Assembly (NCBI RefSeq): GCF_032164335.1 | Contig: NZ_CP134152.1 | Location: 124,001 to 188,000, forward strand | Direction: 5' to 3' | DNA length: 64,000 bases | Source: Winslowiella toletana | GTDB taxonomy: Bacteria > Pseudomonadota > Gammaproteobacteria > Enterobacterales > Enterobacteriaceae | Shown: positions 28,010 to 36,201 of the stretch, piece after piece | How positions within the stretch are numbered: position 1 is the stretch's first letter | Layout of the letters: the number at the start of each line of letters is the position of its first letter | Made by a program: the position numbers and the translations under genes | The notes under the pieces: model-generated | Databases searched by the model: none | Told to the model about the DNA's origin: nothing | The model's input: the letters and a program-made list of their open reading frames with translations, nothing else

Positions 28010-28323
28010 TATGCGACATCTCCAACCGTTGATTTCTCAACATTTCTTTGCAGGCGATAGAGTTCCAGCTTCTGATGAGCGGTTAATCTATTTCCACCAC
28101 GATAAAAAGGACACTCACGAGTAAAGCAACATAAAGCGTCATTTTGCTTAACTGCACGTTATACATGCGAGCAGAAATATAACATTCCTGAAATTAATTT
28201 GAACAATTTGTTTAAAATTTAAAATATGTAGCGGGATTTTGACGGGCTGAAACGATAAGGCTGAAGAGGGTATCAGCCTGAAATGTTAACAAAAATTGCT
28301 TTCAAAAGATTATCGACAGCGGA
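28010..28323. other. Intergenic region upstream of mqo
   Basis: 314 bases holding the mqo promoter region (minus strand) and the end of the AhpD-like gene. It has AT-rich runs around 28185-28235 (with TTGTTTAAAATTTAAAATA) and GTTAAC near 28285, loosely ArcA-like, but I see no site I would call with confidence. No coding ORF. Confidence 0.5.
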
Positions 28324-28779
28324 TCAGTCGCGCGGCGCGCTGTCCGGTAATTTTCGCGTACTGATAGCCAGCCGGTTATAGGTATTCATCAGGCCAATCG
28401 CGATAGTCAGATCAATAATCTCTTTTTCGCTGAACTGAGTAGCCAGTGACGCATATAATGAGTCAGGCGCGCCTTGCGTTGCGATTAATGTCAGGCTTTC
28501 GGCCCACGCCAGCGCTGCTTTCTCTTTTGCGCTGAACAGCGTGCCCGACTCATGCCACACCTGCGTCAGCACGATTTTATCCCAGCTTAAGCCCGCTTTG
28601 TGCAGCGCTTTAGTGTGCATATCGATACAGTATGCACAGCCGTTAATCTGTGAAACGCGCAGGAACACCAATTCGACCAGCTCATGCGCAAGGCCGCTTT
28701 GCGAGACATAGCTGTAAACCGCGCCGAGTGCCTTCATGCCTGCCGGTGCAACCTGAGAAAAATCAATACGTTCGCTCAT
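28324..28779 (-). CDS. Carboxymuconolactone decarboxylase/AhpD-like protein
   Basis: 151 residues, alkylhydroperoxidase AhpD fold. The redox pair Cys-x-x-Cys is in GCAYCIDMHTKAL with the following His, the AhpD catalytic arrangement. Such proteins either reduce peroxides or, in related subfamilies, have decarboxylase roles; the CxxC-H pattern favours a redox role. It faces a MocR-type regulator divergently across 82 bases, so that regulator likely controls it. Confidence 0.85.
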   Translation of the reverse strand: MSERIDFSQVAPAGMKALGAVYSYVSQSGLAHELVELVFLRVSQINGCAYCIDMHTKALHKAGLSWDKIVLTQVWHESGTLFSAKEKAALAWAESLTLIATQGAPDSLYASLATQFSEKEIIDLTIAIGLMNTYNRLAISTRKLPDSAPRD

Positions 28780-28861
28780 TATATCTCTCCTGCCATCATT
28801 AATGTTGGGTTAGCCTTGTGGCGTTGATGAGTATTCTCTTCTCTGTGATGGAATAGAAAAA

Positions 28862-30325
28862 GTGCCAGGAATTGATAAAAATAGTGGTCCATTCAGAATC
28901 AGCGTTAATCGCGATGCGCGTAGCGGATTAACCGAGCAGATTCGCAGTGCCATTACTCAGGCGATCGGTGAAGGACGATTAAAACCGGGGGCGCGAATGC
29001 CGTCCTGCCGCGACCTTGCCGCGCAGCTTGGCGTTGCGCGTGGCACTGTGCGAAGCGCCTACGATATGCTGGCTGACAGTCAGTTGCTGGAAGCGAAAGG
29101 TGCGGCCGGAACCTTTATTACCCAATATCCGCCGATCACAATTTCAAACTCCGTGCCATCCGTGCCATCCGTGGCGCTGACGCCACTGCCGGATATCGTC
29201 TGTGACTATGATACGCCGCCACTGACCTTTCAGATGGGCGTACCGGCAACTGATGCCTTTCCGGCCAGCGTCTGGTCACGTATTCTGCAACGCCATGCAC
29301 GTAGTAGTGCCACCCAGCCAGTCTGTTATCCCGATCCGCGTGGTAGCCTGGCACTGCGTCAGGAACTGGTGGCGTACCTGGCGATGTCGCGTGGCGTTAA
29401 CTGTCAGGCAGCGCAAATCATTATTACTAACGGCTACGCCGGTGCGCTGGGGCTGATCTGTCTGGCAATGGGTTTTCGTGACGCTCAGGCGTGGATTGAG
29501 GAACCGGGCTACTTACTGGCCTGTAAGGCGCTGGGATTAGTCGGTATTGAGCCGGTGCCGATTGCGGTTGATGAGCAGGGCATCAGGGTGAGTGAAGGGA
29601 TACAGCGTGCGCCTGCCGCCAGCTTCGCGCTGGTGACTGCCGGGCAGCAGTCACCGCTGGGTATGGCACTTTCGCCGGAGCGTCGCAGTGAGCTGTTGGC
29701 ATGGGCACAGGAAAATCACCGCTGGATTATTGAAGATGACTACTTAGGCGAGTTGCAGCTTAGCAGCCGCGCGGCTCCGGCGCTGGCTTCAAGAGACAGC
29801 GCCGGGCGGGTCATCCATATCGGCACGTTCAGCAAAACGCTCAGTCCCGCGCTGCGCCTCGGTTTTGTCGTCGTCCCGCTGGCGCTGGCTGCGCGCTTTG
29901 GTGATATCGCGGCGGCAATGGCTCCGGCATCGGGTGCTGTATCGCATAACGCGGTGGCGGAGTTTCTGCGTGAGGGTCACTTTTTACGCCATTTGCGCCG
30001 CATGAAGCGCCTCTATGCCGAGCGAATGGAGAAAATGATGCAGGCGCTGCAACCGCATTTTCCCCAGCTCCGGCGCGGCGGGCTGGCGGTTATCGTGCAG
30101 CTACCGGCGGGAATCGCCGACCGTATCATTGCTCGTGAAGCGCTGGCCTGGGATATGGCTCCCTCGCCGCTGTCAGCATGGTTTCAGCGTGATGAGCTGC
30201 GCCAGTATGGCCTGATATTAGGGGTGACCAATATGCCAGGCGACGGCTTTGAACAGTGCGCGCAAAAACTGCGCCAGTTAGTTGACGCACATTTGCCGGT
30301 GGTTACTTCTCCAGGGTCTGATTGA
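28862..30325 (+). CDS. MocR-family regulator (GntR + aminotransferase-like)
   Basis: 487 residues from a GTG start with GGAA about ten bases upstream. GntR winged helix (residues ~20-85, with KPGARMPSCRDLAAQLGVARG) fused to a fold-type I aminotransferase domain; the PLP lysine is in GTFSKTLSPALRLGF and the preceding IEDDYLGEL is the PLP Asp motif. The region from ~90 to 105 is a short Ser/Pro/Val-rich linker. It is divergent from the AhpD-like gene and its 3' end overlaps the 3' end of the hydrolase gene by 23 bases on the other strand. Confidence 0.9.
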   Translation: MPGIDKNSGPFRISVNRDARSGLTEQIRSAITQAIGEGRLKPGARMPSCRDLAAQLGVARGTVRSAYDMLADSQLLEAKGAAGTFITQYPPITISNSVPSVPSVALTPLPDIVCDYDTPPLTFQMGVPATDAFPASVWSRILQRHARSSATQPVCYPDPRGSLALRQELVAYLAMSRGVNCQAAQIIITNGYAGALGLICLAMGFRDAQAWIEEPGYLLACKALGLVGIEPVPIAVDEQGIRVSEGIQRAPAASFALVTAGQQSPLGMALSPERRSELLAWAQENHRWIIEDDYLGELQLSSRAAPALASRDSAGRVIHIGTFSKTLSPALRLGFVVVPLALAARFGDIAAAMAPASGAVSHNAVAEFLREGHFLRHLRRMKRLYAERMEKMMQALQPHFPQLRRGGLAVIVQLPAGIADRIIAREALAWDMAPSPLSAWFQRDELRQYGLILGVTNMPGDGFEQCAQKLRQLVDAHLPVVTSPGSD

Positions 30326-31754
30326 CGCGCTGCAACATCCAGGGATAGAACGGATTGGATGAGATACGCATCAGCATATCAAGGCTGACAATCAGCACCG
30401 AGCGTTCGCCGCGCGGCGTCAGGCTGCCAAAACTGACGCCAAATTCTTCTGGTTTGTCCGGGTAGCGGCCATACAGCGAGTCGCTAAGTGGGAACGGCAG
30501 CGAGACGTGCGACAGTGAATAGATATCCGTCGGATATTTCACCCCCAGCGGCTCGGTCACCGAGACGGTTTCACCGGCCAGCGTGCGTATAGCGACAGCT
30601 TCACTGCTGGTGTGGGAGGCGCTGGTGATCAGTGTAGTAGTGTAACGCCTTGGAGGGGGCGGTAGTAGGTGTTCACTTGCATGCAGTGAGCTGCTGCGCA
30701 TTAACGGTGACAGGCGTACCGACTGATTCACATCAAATAACACCAGTTCGCTGCCGTTAGCCGGTAACTGATTGTATAACGCATTGATTACCGCAGGCGT
30801 ACTGACGGTGGCATCCGCTACCGACTGGAAGGTCAGTACCGGAGGCAGTCGGTTTAAGCCATCAGCGCGCGCAAAATCGAGAATTTCCTTCTGTAGTGCA
30901 CGGGTTAACAAATAAGACTGCCGCGCAGCTTTTACCGGAAATGAATTGTATTTAAATGGATTAAACTCCGGCAGGATGCCGAGCCACGCGGTGCGGGCAA
31001 ATGCCGGTAACAGTGAAGGCAGCCCGGCCAGTCCGGCATAACGGGCATAGCCGCTGACGCCAATCATTGGTGAAATCAGAACCAAACGCTGCGGTATCAC
31101 CAGCCGTGGATCATCCAGCGCGTCCAGCGCATATTTCATTGCCAGCGCACCGCCATTGGAAAATCCCATAATATGCAGTGGAGCATCGGCCGGAACCCGC
31201 TGGCGGGCTTCACGCACTGCCAGCCGCGTGGCCGCCATCCAGTCTTCCCAGTTGACGCGCGTCAGTCCGCCCGGCACGGTGCCGTGTCCTGGCAGACGAA
31301 TAGCGACAGCAACAAAGCCGTGCTGCTGATAATTTTCCGCAAAATGACGCAGGCTGTAAGGCGAGTCCGTCAGGCCGTGCAGCAACACTACCGCACCGCG
31401 TGGTTTTCCTTCTGGCAGCAAGATATAAGAACGGTTCCAGTCATGGGCAAAGCCGGGTGGATAAACCGGACTTTTCGCGGCGTAGCGATTGAACGTTTCC
31501 GGCTGATCGTCACTGAGTTTGTCAGTGACGTTGGCTTTTACTGCGGCAAAAACACGGTTTTCATTTTCTGCCCACGTAGCCCAGTTGGCTCTGTCCATCG
31601 CGCTGGCGCTCAGCTCTTCCGGTACATAGGTGTGCCACAGCTCAAGATCTGGCCCGCGCTCTGTCACGGTAATACGTATTGCCAGCAGCACAATTGCCAC
31701 GATGACAAACGAAATGATTGCGCGTTTCAGCCAGGTCCTGGTCCGTTTTAACAT
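30303..31754 (-). CDS. Membrane-anchored alpha/beta hydrolase
   Basis: 483 residues with an N-terminal helix (residues ~11-31) that probably anchors it, the rest outside the cytoplasm. The alpha/beta-hydrolase core shows GAVVLLHGLTDSPYSLR (oxyanion region), the nucleophile Ser199 in GFSNGG, and a later Asp/His pair not clearly assignable (candidate His in SASHTSSE). Resembles lysophospholipase/monoacylglycerol lipase-like esterases; substrate unknown. It shares a direction and a 22-base gap with the small two-helix protein upstream, so they may form an operon. Confidence 0.78.
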   Translation of the reverse strand: MLKRTRTWLKRAIISFVIVAIVLLAIRITVTERGPDLELWHTYVPEELSASAMDRANWATWAENENRVFAAVKANVTDKLSDDQPETFNRYAAKSPVYPPGFAHDWNRSYILLPEGKPRGAVVLLHGLTDSPYSLRHFAENYQQHGFVAVAIRLPGHGTVPGGLTRVNWEDWMAATRLAVREARQRVPADAPLHIMGFSNGGALAMKYALDALDDPRLVIPQRLVLISPMIGVSGYARYAGLAGLPSLLPAFARTAWLGILPEFNPFKYNSFPVKAARQSYLLTRALQKEILDFARADGLNRLPPVLTFQSVADATVSTPAVINALYNQLPANGSELVLFDVNQSVRLSPLMRSSSLHASEHLLPPPPRRYTTTLITSASHTSSEAVAIRTLAGETVSVTEPLGVKYPTDIYSLSHVSLPFPLSDSLYGRYPDKPEEFGVSFGSLTPRGERSVLIVSLDMLMRISSNPFYPWMLQRVNQTLEK

Positions 31755-31776
31755 CGTGATTTTGTGCCTTTAGCGA

Positions 31777-32019
31777 TTAAATTTTAAAGTACCGGCGATA
31801 AATATAGCGGATAACAAAATACTCAATAGCGCCTAATAACAGAAACCACAGGCAAAATACCAGCGTGTACAGCTGGCCAATATCCTGCAAATGGAAGGTT
31901 GCCATCAGCGATTTAGTCAGCTGCACGCCAAACCACGGTGCCGGCAGCAGCAGGGCTGACAGAAAACCGAGCATCAGGATGCCCATTGGGATCAGAAAGG
32001 TTTCAAAGGTGCTTTTCAT
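31777..32019 (-). CDS. Small two-helix membrane protein
   Basis: 80 residues with two clear transmembrane segments (about residues 9-30 and 48-70) and a basic tail (YIYRRYFKI). I do not recognise the family. It starts 22 bases upstream of the hydrolase gene, in the same direction, with AAAGCACC-like spacing and no strong Shine-Dalgarno. Function unknown; a role alongside the membrane-anchored hydrolase is guesswork from position. Confidence 0.6.
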   Translation of the reverse strand: MKSTFETFLIPMGILMLGFLSALLLPAPWFGVQLTKSLMATFHLQDIGQLYTLVFCLWFLLLGAIEYFVIRYIYRRYFKI

Positions 32020-32209
32020 GCGTTCAGACTTGTTCGCTAAAGTGAACCGGCATTGTCAGATAATATTCCTTCAGATTCAATATTCATGCCCGTGCCAGCA
32101 GGCTGCGCATCTTCTCAGGCATTTCCAAAGATAACGCTTTGATCTGTATAGGGCCAGCGTCGTCTGGCCCACAGAATTCAGCAACGGGCAAGTTAGCCTG
32201 CGTTAAAAT
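32020..32209. other. Non-coding upstream stretch before mntP box
   Basis: Upstream region of the two-helix gene (minus) and of mntP (plus). It has a short GGCCAGCGTCGTCTGGCC hairpin (32151-32168) and no convincing ORF. Confidence 0.5.
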
Positions 32210-32227
32210 GTATAGCCAAGGCTATAC
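32210..32227 (+). promoter_or_regulatory. MntR-like operator upstream of mntP
   Basis: Perfect 18-base palindrome GTATAGCC-AA-GGCTATAC, 133 bases upstream of the mntP start. It resembles the MntR box of E. coli mntP/mntH (ACATAGCAAAGGCTATGT). A TATACT -10-like hexamer overlaps its right half (32223-32228). Confidence 0.75.
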
Positions 32228-32308
32228 TCAAATCCATGATTTTATTGTCTTTTTATCTGCACCACTGCGTGATAGCATGCGCGCTCTTTTGGAAAGTTCG
32301 CACAATTT

Positions 32309-32337
32309 TGACGAAAAGCAGGCTTTTAATTTCGTCA
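32309..32337 (+). promoter_or_regulatory. Leader hairpin before mntP
   Basis: 8-bp stem TGACGAAA/TTTCGTCA with a 13-base loop, ending 22 bases before the mntP start. Together with the absence of a clear Shine-Dalgarno it suggests a structured leader. No canonical yybP-ykoY manganese riboswitch core (GGGGAGUAG) is visible. Confidence 0.45.
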
Positions 32338-32359
32338 GCACGCAGTCGGTATAACAACA

Positions 32360-32932
32360 ATGAACGTTTACGCCACACTGATTCTTGCATTTGCTATGTC
32401 AATGGATGCTTTTGCCGCTGCAATGGGTAAAGGCGCCGCGCTGCACCGCCCGACGCTGAAAGAAGCGATTCGTACCGGACTGATTTTTGGCACGGTTGAA
32501 GCTTTAACGCCGTTGATCGGCTGGGCCATCGGCCTTGCGGCCAGCCAGTATATTATGGCGTGGGATCACTGGGTGGCTTTCACCCTGTTATTTATTCTCG
32601 GTGCGCGGATGATTGTTGAAGGTTTTCGCCGCCCGCAGCAGGAAGAGTATCAACAGCCACAGCGCCACGGCTTTTTACTGCTGGTCACCACTGCGATAGC
32701 GACCAGCATCGACGCCATGGCAGTTGGTGTGGGTCTGGCATTCCTGCAGGTCAATATTGTGGCAACCGCACTGACCATTGGTGCTATGACGGCCTTTATG
32801 GCGGCAAGCGGGATTTTATTAGGCCGCTTTATTGGCCCGGTAATGGGAAAATGGGCTGAAGTGGTCGGGGGTGTGGTGCTGATTGGTATTGGCTGTAGCA
32901 TTCTGGTGGAACATTTAGAGCTGCTGGGCTAA
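32360..32932 (+). CDS. mntP: MntP, manganese efflux pump
   Basis: 190 residues against 188 in E. coli MntP (YebN). Exports Mn2+ from the cytoplasm. Six helices with two repeats of the MntP core: [15 protein letters not shown] in the first half and [15 protein letters not shown] in the second, each with the conserved Asp. The ATG is set by similarity to the E. coli start MNITATVLLAFGMS. No clear Shine-Dalgarno precedes it, which is unusual. Regulation by MntR is likely from the upstream palindrome. Confidence 0.95.
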   Translation: MNVYATLILAFAMSMDAFAAAMGKGAALHRPTLKEAIRTGLIFGTVEALTPLIGWAIGLAASQYIMAWDHWVAFTLLFILGARMIVEGFRRPQQEEYQQPQRHGFLLLVTTAIATSIDAMAVGVGLAFLQVNIVATALTIGAMTAFMAASGILLGRFIGPVMGKWAEVVGGVVLIGIGCSILVEHLELLG

Positions 32933-33017
32933 GTGCAATTAAAACGTCTTATATTACTGAGCTGGCATGATTTTCTGCCGCATTCGGCGGCGAAACTTCA
33001 CCCCTGATTAGTCAGTA

Positions 33018-33042
33018 TTGCGGGCAGGCGTGCTGCCCGCAA
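33018..33042. terminator. Hairpin between mntP and yqjC
   Basis: Perfect 10-bp stem TTGCGGGCAG/CTGCCCGCAA with a 5-base loop in the convergent gap; T runs are short on both sides. Confidence 0.65.
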
Positions 33043-33058
33043 CAAGGCTTATTACGAC

Positions 33059-33490
33059 TTATTTTTGCAGCGCATTCAGCTCAGTGCGTGCCTGGTTCAG
33101 CTCCTGCTGAATTTCACTCAGGTCAGACTGCTTTTCGGCTAACTTGCGTTGGTATTTAGCGATTTTTTGGCTATCACCTTTGGCTTTCGCTGCGCTCAGG
33201 TCTGCCTCAACCTCAGCAACATCATCATTTTTTTCAGCCAGCTTTTTCTCCAGCTTATTCACGTCTTGCTGTGCGTCAGCCAGCACGCTTGCAGGAGTGC
33301 AGTGCGCTTTCACTTCCGCCAGCGCTTTTTTCAGTCCGGCGACTTTATAGGTATTGCCATATTGTTCAGCGATGCTGATCTCTTTTTCCAGAGCTGCGCT
33401 TTTCGCGGAACAACTTTCTGCTGCATGCGCAGAAGCGAACATACCAACTGAGGCCACAACGGCCAGAACGGATACTAATTTTTTCATCAT
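33059..33490 (-). CDS. yqjC: YqjC-like periplasmic DUF1090 protein
   Basis: About 143 residues from ATG at 33490 (tandem ATG at 33487) with AAGGAA upstream; a longer in-frame start is less likely. A signal peptide (MKKLVSVLAVVASVGMFASAHA) is followed by a DUF1090 domain with two Cys (in CSAK and HCTP) that could form a disulfide, then a long charged heptad region (~70-143) predicted as coiled coil. Similar to E. coli YqjC, which lies in a stress-related yqj cluster. Periplasmic; function not known. Confidence 0.85.
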   Translation of the reverse strand: MMKKLVSVLAVVASVGMFASAHAAESCSAKSAALEKEISIAEQYGNTYKVAGLKKALAEVKAHCTPASVLADAQQDVNKLEKKLAEKNDDVAEVEADLSAAKAKGDSQKIAKYQRKLAEKQSDLSEIQQELNQARTELNALQK

Positions 33491-33686
33491 CTTTTTCCTT
33501 AATTGATGAGTCGCCGGAGCCAAATGCTACGGCAAGTTTTGCAGGCTAAAGAGTCGTACAGATGCGCCCTCATTTTTTTGAAAAACATTCCCTGCGGGCA
33601 GGCATGGATGGTGGTGGGCGCAAGCTGATAAGTCAACACTAATCAAATGGTCATTAACGTTGAATCCGGCTGTTCAGGTAAGATTT

Positions 33687-33736
33687 TGTGATCTACTTCA
33701 AATAAATTTGCCTGAAAAACGTGCGGATTGTATAAT
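33687..33736 (+). promoter_or_regulatory. Promoter of azuC-like gene with CRP-like site
   Basis: TTGCCT at 33708-33713 and TATAAT at 33731-33736 with a 17-base spacer, giving a start near 33743. Just upstream, TGTGA-N6-TCAAA (33687-33702) is a CRP site with one mismatch in the right half. Confidence 0.7.
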
Positions 33737-33775
33737 TTTTTGCGTTATTAAACAAAATTTGAACCAGGTGGCACC

Positions 33776-33853
33776 ATGAAAAAATTCTTTAAATATGTAT
33801 TCCGCACCTACGTTGAAGCTTATAAGCACGTACCGCCGGGCGCACTGCACTGA
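33776..33853 (+). CDS. azuC: AzuC-like small protein (25 residues)
   Basis: A 25-codon ORF with an AGGTGG binding site eight bases before the ATG. The product MKKFFKYVFRTYVEAYKHVP-PGALH strongly resembles E. coli AzuC (28 residues): basic amphipathic N-terminal helix with regularly spaced aromatic residues, then the shared VPPG motif and a short tail. In E. coli AzuC peripherally associates with the inner membrane and stimulates GlpD, and its mRNA also acts as a small RNA. A consensus promoter and a 3' hairpin frame the ORF here, so it looks like an intact monocistronic gene. Assignment is from recalled similarity over a short peptide. Confidence 0.72.
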   Translation: MKKFFKYVFRTYVEAYKHVPPGALH

Positions 33854-33888
33854 GTTTTCATCCCGAAACCGGTCAGCTAAGAACCCTC

Positions 33889-33922
33889 GATAGCCACGGT
33901 TAAGGATCGACCGATGGTTATC
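33889..33922 (+). terminator. 3' hairpin of azuC-like transcript
   Basis: 12-base arm 33889-33900 pairs with 33910-33913 and 33915-33922 (one bulged A and one G-U), loop of 9 bases. A T-rich stretch follows at 33931-33936. From the predicted start this gives a transcript of roughly 180-200 bases. Confidence 0.5.
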
Positions 33923-34037
33923 AAACCTCTGCTTTTCTCCCTGTAAATTCTCTCTTCTTGCTATTTTTCCCTTATCAGGCAATGTATTAGTTAAACCAGT
34001 CTGGCTATCCCTACAGGCGATTTAACCGGAGATGATG

Positions 34038-34574
34038 ATGAGTCAACACGTTGCTGCTCTGCTGATTATTGATATGCAAAATGGTTTGGTAAATGGTGAA
34101 AAGACGCCCTGGGCCAGAGAAAGCTTACTTAATAATATTAATAAGCTGATCGCTAAAGCGCGCGAAAGCCAGCAAACCATTATCTTTGTGCAGCATACCG
34201 GGCCGGATGGAACGATTCTGGCGCAAGGCAGCGAGATGTGGCAGATCGCGCCCGAATTGCAGCGGGAAGAGCACGACAGCTATCTGACCAAAACGCGGCC
34301 AAGTTGTTTTTACCAGACGTCGTTAATGAGCCTGCTGGCAGAGAAAGGTATCAAAAAGCTGATAGTGTCGGGAATGCAGACGGATTACTGTGTCGATACC
34401 ACCTGTCGTGCTGGCCGCGATCTGGGTCTGGACACCGTGTTGGTCAGTGATGCTCACAGTACTTTCGCTAATGGTGTGCTGAGCGCTGAGCAAATCGTGG
34501 CTCACCACAATAAGCTGCTTTCGGGTCCATTTGTTACTTTACTGACAAGCGATGAAGTGAGCTTTAAGCGCTGA
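34038..34574 (+). CDS. Isochorismatase-family cysteine hydrolase
   Basis: 178 residues from the third of three tandem ATG codons (34038), which has GGAG at proper spacing; the first ATG touches the binding site. The isochorismatase/nicotinamidase fold shows the catalytic Asp in LLIIDMQNGL, a Lys in YLTKTRPSCFY, and the nucleophilic Cys in GMQTDYCVDTTCRAG. Substrate unknown; it is not obviously PncA. It stands alone, convergent with lgoT. Confidence 0.85.
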   Translation: MSQHVAALLIIDMQNGLVNGEKTPWARESLLNNINKLIAKARESQQTIIFVQHTGPDGTILAQGSEMWQIAPELQREEHDSYLTKTRPSCFYQTSLMSLLAEKGIKKLIVSGMQTDYCVDTTCRAGRDLGLDTVLVSDAHSTFANGVLSAEQIVAHHNKLLSGPFVTLLTSDEVSFKR

Positions 34575-34579
34575 TGAAA

Positions 34580-34603
34580 GCTGGCGACAGTGCTGCCGCC
34601 AGC
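34580..34603. terminator. Hairpin between hydrolase and lgoT
   Basis: Stem GCTGGCG/CGCCAGC with a 10-base loop in the 40-base convergent gap; no clear T run. Confidence 0.45.
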
Positions 34604-34614
34604 CGGTTACAAAC

Positions 34615-35973
34615 TCAGAGTTTCGTATCGATAATCGGGTCGCGAACGACAAACAGGTAGGACATCGCACCCAGCACCGTGACGCAGGCACAGATGGTCA
34701 GTGCCAGACTGAACGAGTTAGTGGTGTCAAGGATCCAGCCGGTGACTACCGGGGCGAATGAGGCAAAGACAAAGCTGGCAAAGTTCTGGATGCCACCGAC
34801 TGACGCGGTCATCCGCGAGTTAACCGCCACGTGAATCAGGCCCCAGCAGGAGGTGCCGGCAAAGTGGATGCAGAAGAGCGCCATACCAATTAACACCACC
34901 GCACTGCCGGTGTTGTCGGCGCGCACCACCACCGCAGTAAAGGCGGCAGAGAACAGCATACCGGCGACAATACAGATTTTGCGGGTTTTCAGCGGTTCCA
35001 TGCCTTTGCGCACCAGCGCATCGACGACAAAACCATTCAGCAACATACCAGCAGCGCCAAACAGGAAAGGTATCGCGGACAACAGGCCGGTGCTTTTTAA
35101 GTCGAGGTTATACGTGGTTTGCAGATAACCCGGTAACCAGGCCAGATACAGCCAGGCAGTGTAGTTAATGCCGCTGAAGCCAATCATCATCCCCCACATG
35201 GTGCGGTTTCTGAACAGTCCACGCCACTCGCGAAAACTCAACGGTTCTTTGCTGGCGCGGACGCTGCCCGCCTCCAGATAATTAATCTCTTCCCTGGTCA
35301 GAGTGCTGTTATCGCGGTTGCGATACAGCATGTACCAGCCCACCGCGAGGAACATCCCCAGTACCCCGATAGTGACAAACATGCCGCGCCAGCCCATTAC
35401 CAGCATCATTGCCGCAAGGATGGGTGGGCTGATCGCCAGGCCGACGGTAGAAGCGGCGTTGAAAATCCCCATCGGCATGCCGCGATCTTTGATATTAAAC
35501 CAGTCGTTGATCACTTTAACGCCACACGGGTTCATCGGCGCTTCACCAATACCCAGCCCGATGCGCACCAGAATAAATTGGGTGAAGTTATGTACCAGCC
35601 CGGACAGCGCCTGGAAAAATGACCAGACAAACATGCCGATACCCAGCATGATGCGCGGCCCTTTGCGGTCCAGCAGCGCGCCGCAGGGCAGCTGAGCAAT
35701 GCCGTAGGCCAGTGAAAAAGCAGACAGCAGAAAGCCAATTTCAGTGGCGCTCAGGCCCAGCTCACCGCGAATCGTCATATTTGCGACCGACAGTGAACTG
35801 CGGTCGAGATAGTTGATGATGGCCGCAAGGAACAACAATATCATTGCGGTGGTCTGAATCTTTTTGATCCGTGGCGATCGTAAAATCGCGCCGCGAGCAG
35901 GCACGAAATCAACGGGATCGGCGCCCTTAGCGGTACTGGCTTCGTTACCGGTTACGCTGCGACTATTTTCCAT
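34615..35973 (-). CDS. lgoT: LgoT, L-galactonate MFS transporter
   Basis: 452 residues, anion:cation symporter branch of the MFS, very close to E. coli LgoT (YjjL). Motifs: INYLDRSSLSVAN in the first helix, GALLDRKGPRIML in the loop, IGEAPMNPCGVKVINDWF, and CIHFAGTSCWGLIHVAV late. It imports L-galactonate with protons. It lies downstream of lgoR (same strand, 228 bases apart), with lgoD divergent, as in E. coli yjjLMN. Substrate assignment rests on similarity to the E. coli protein and this gene context. Confidence 0.9.
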   Translation of the reverse strand: MENSRSVTGNEASTAKGADPVDFVPARGAILRSPRIKKIQTTAMILLFLAAIINYLDRSSLSVANMTIRGELGLSATEIGFLLSAFSLAYGIAQLPCGALLDRKGPRIMLGIGMFVWSFFQALSGLVHNFTQFILVRIGLGIGEAPMNPCGVKVINDWFNIKDRGMPMGIFNAASTVGLAISPPILAAMMLVMGWRGMFVTIGVLGMFLAVGWYMLYRNRDNSTLTREEINYLEAGSVRASKEPLSFREWRGLFRNRTMWGMMIGFSGINYTAWLYLAWLPGYLQTTYNLDLKSTGLLSAIPFLFGAAGMLLNGFVVDALVRKGMEPLKTRKICIVAGMLFSAAFTAVVVRADNTGSAVVLIGMALFCIHFAGTSCWGLIHVAVNSRMTASVGGIQNFASFVFASFAPVVTGWILDTTNSFSLALTICACVTVLGAMSYLFVVRDPIIDTKL

Positions 35974-36201
35974 TACTCACTCCCGGAATATGTAGAGTTT
36001 TATTATTTTGCATCGGCAACCTCACCAGAGGGTCGGTTGCCAGTCGGGGTTTGGGGATTAACAGATCAGCAGACTAGAGGGCAAAAATTGAGCGTGTTAC
36101 GAGGTTGTTTCATTTCCGTGCGACAGCTAATGCTTTGCGGTTTTTTATCGGTACTTAATCGCTTTTTCTGGCGACAGGATGAAAAAAACGCTGCCGCAGA
36201 C

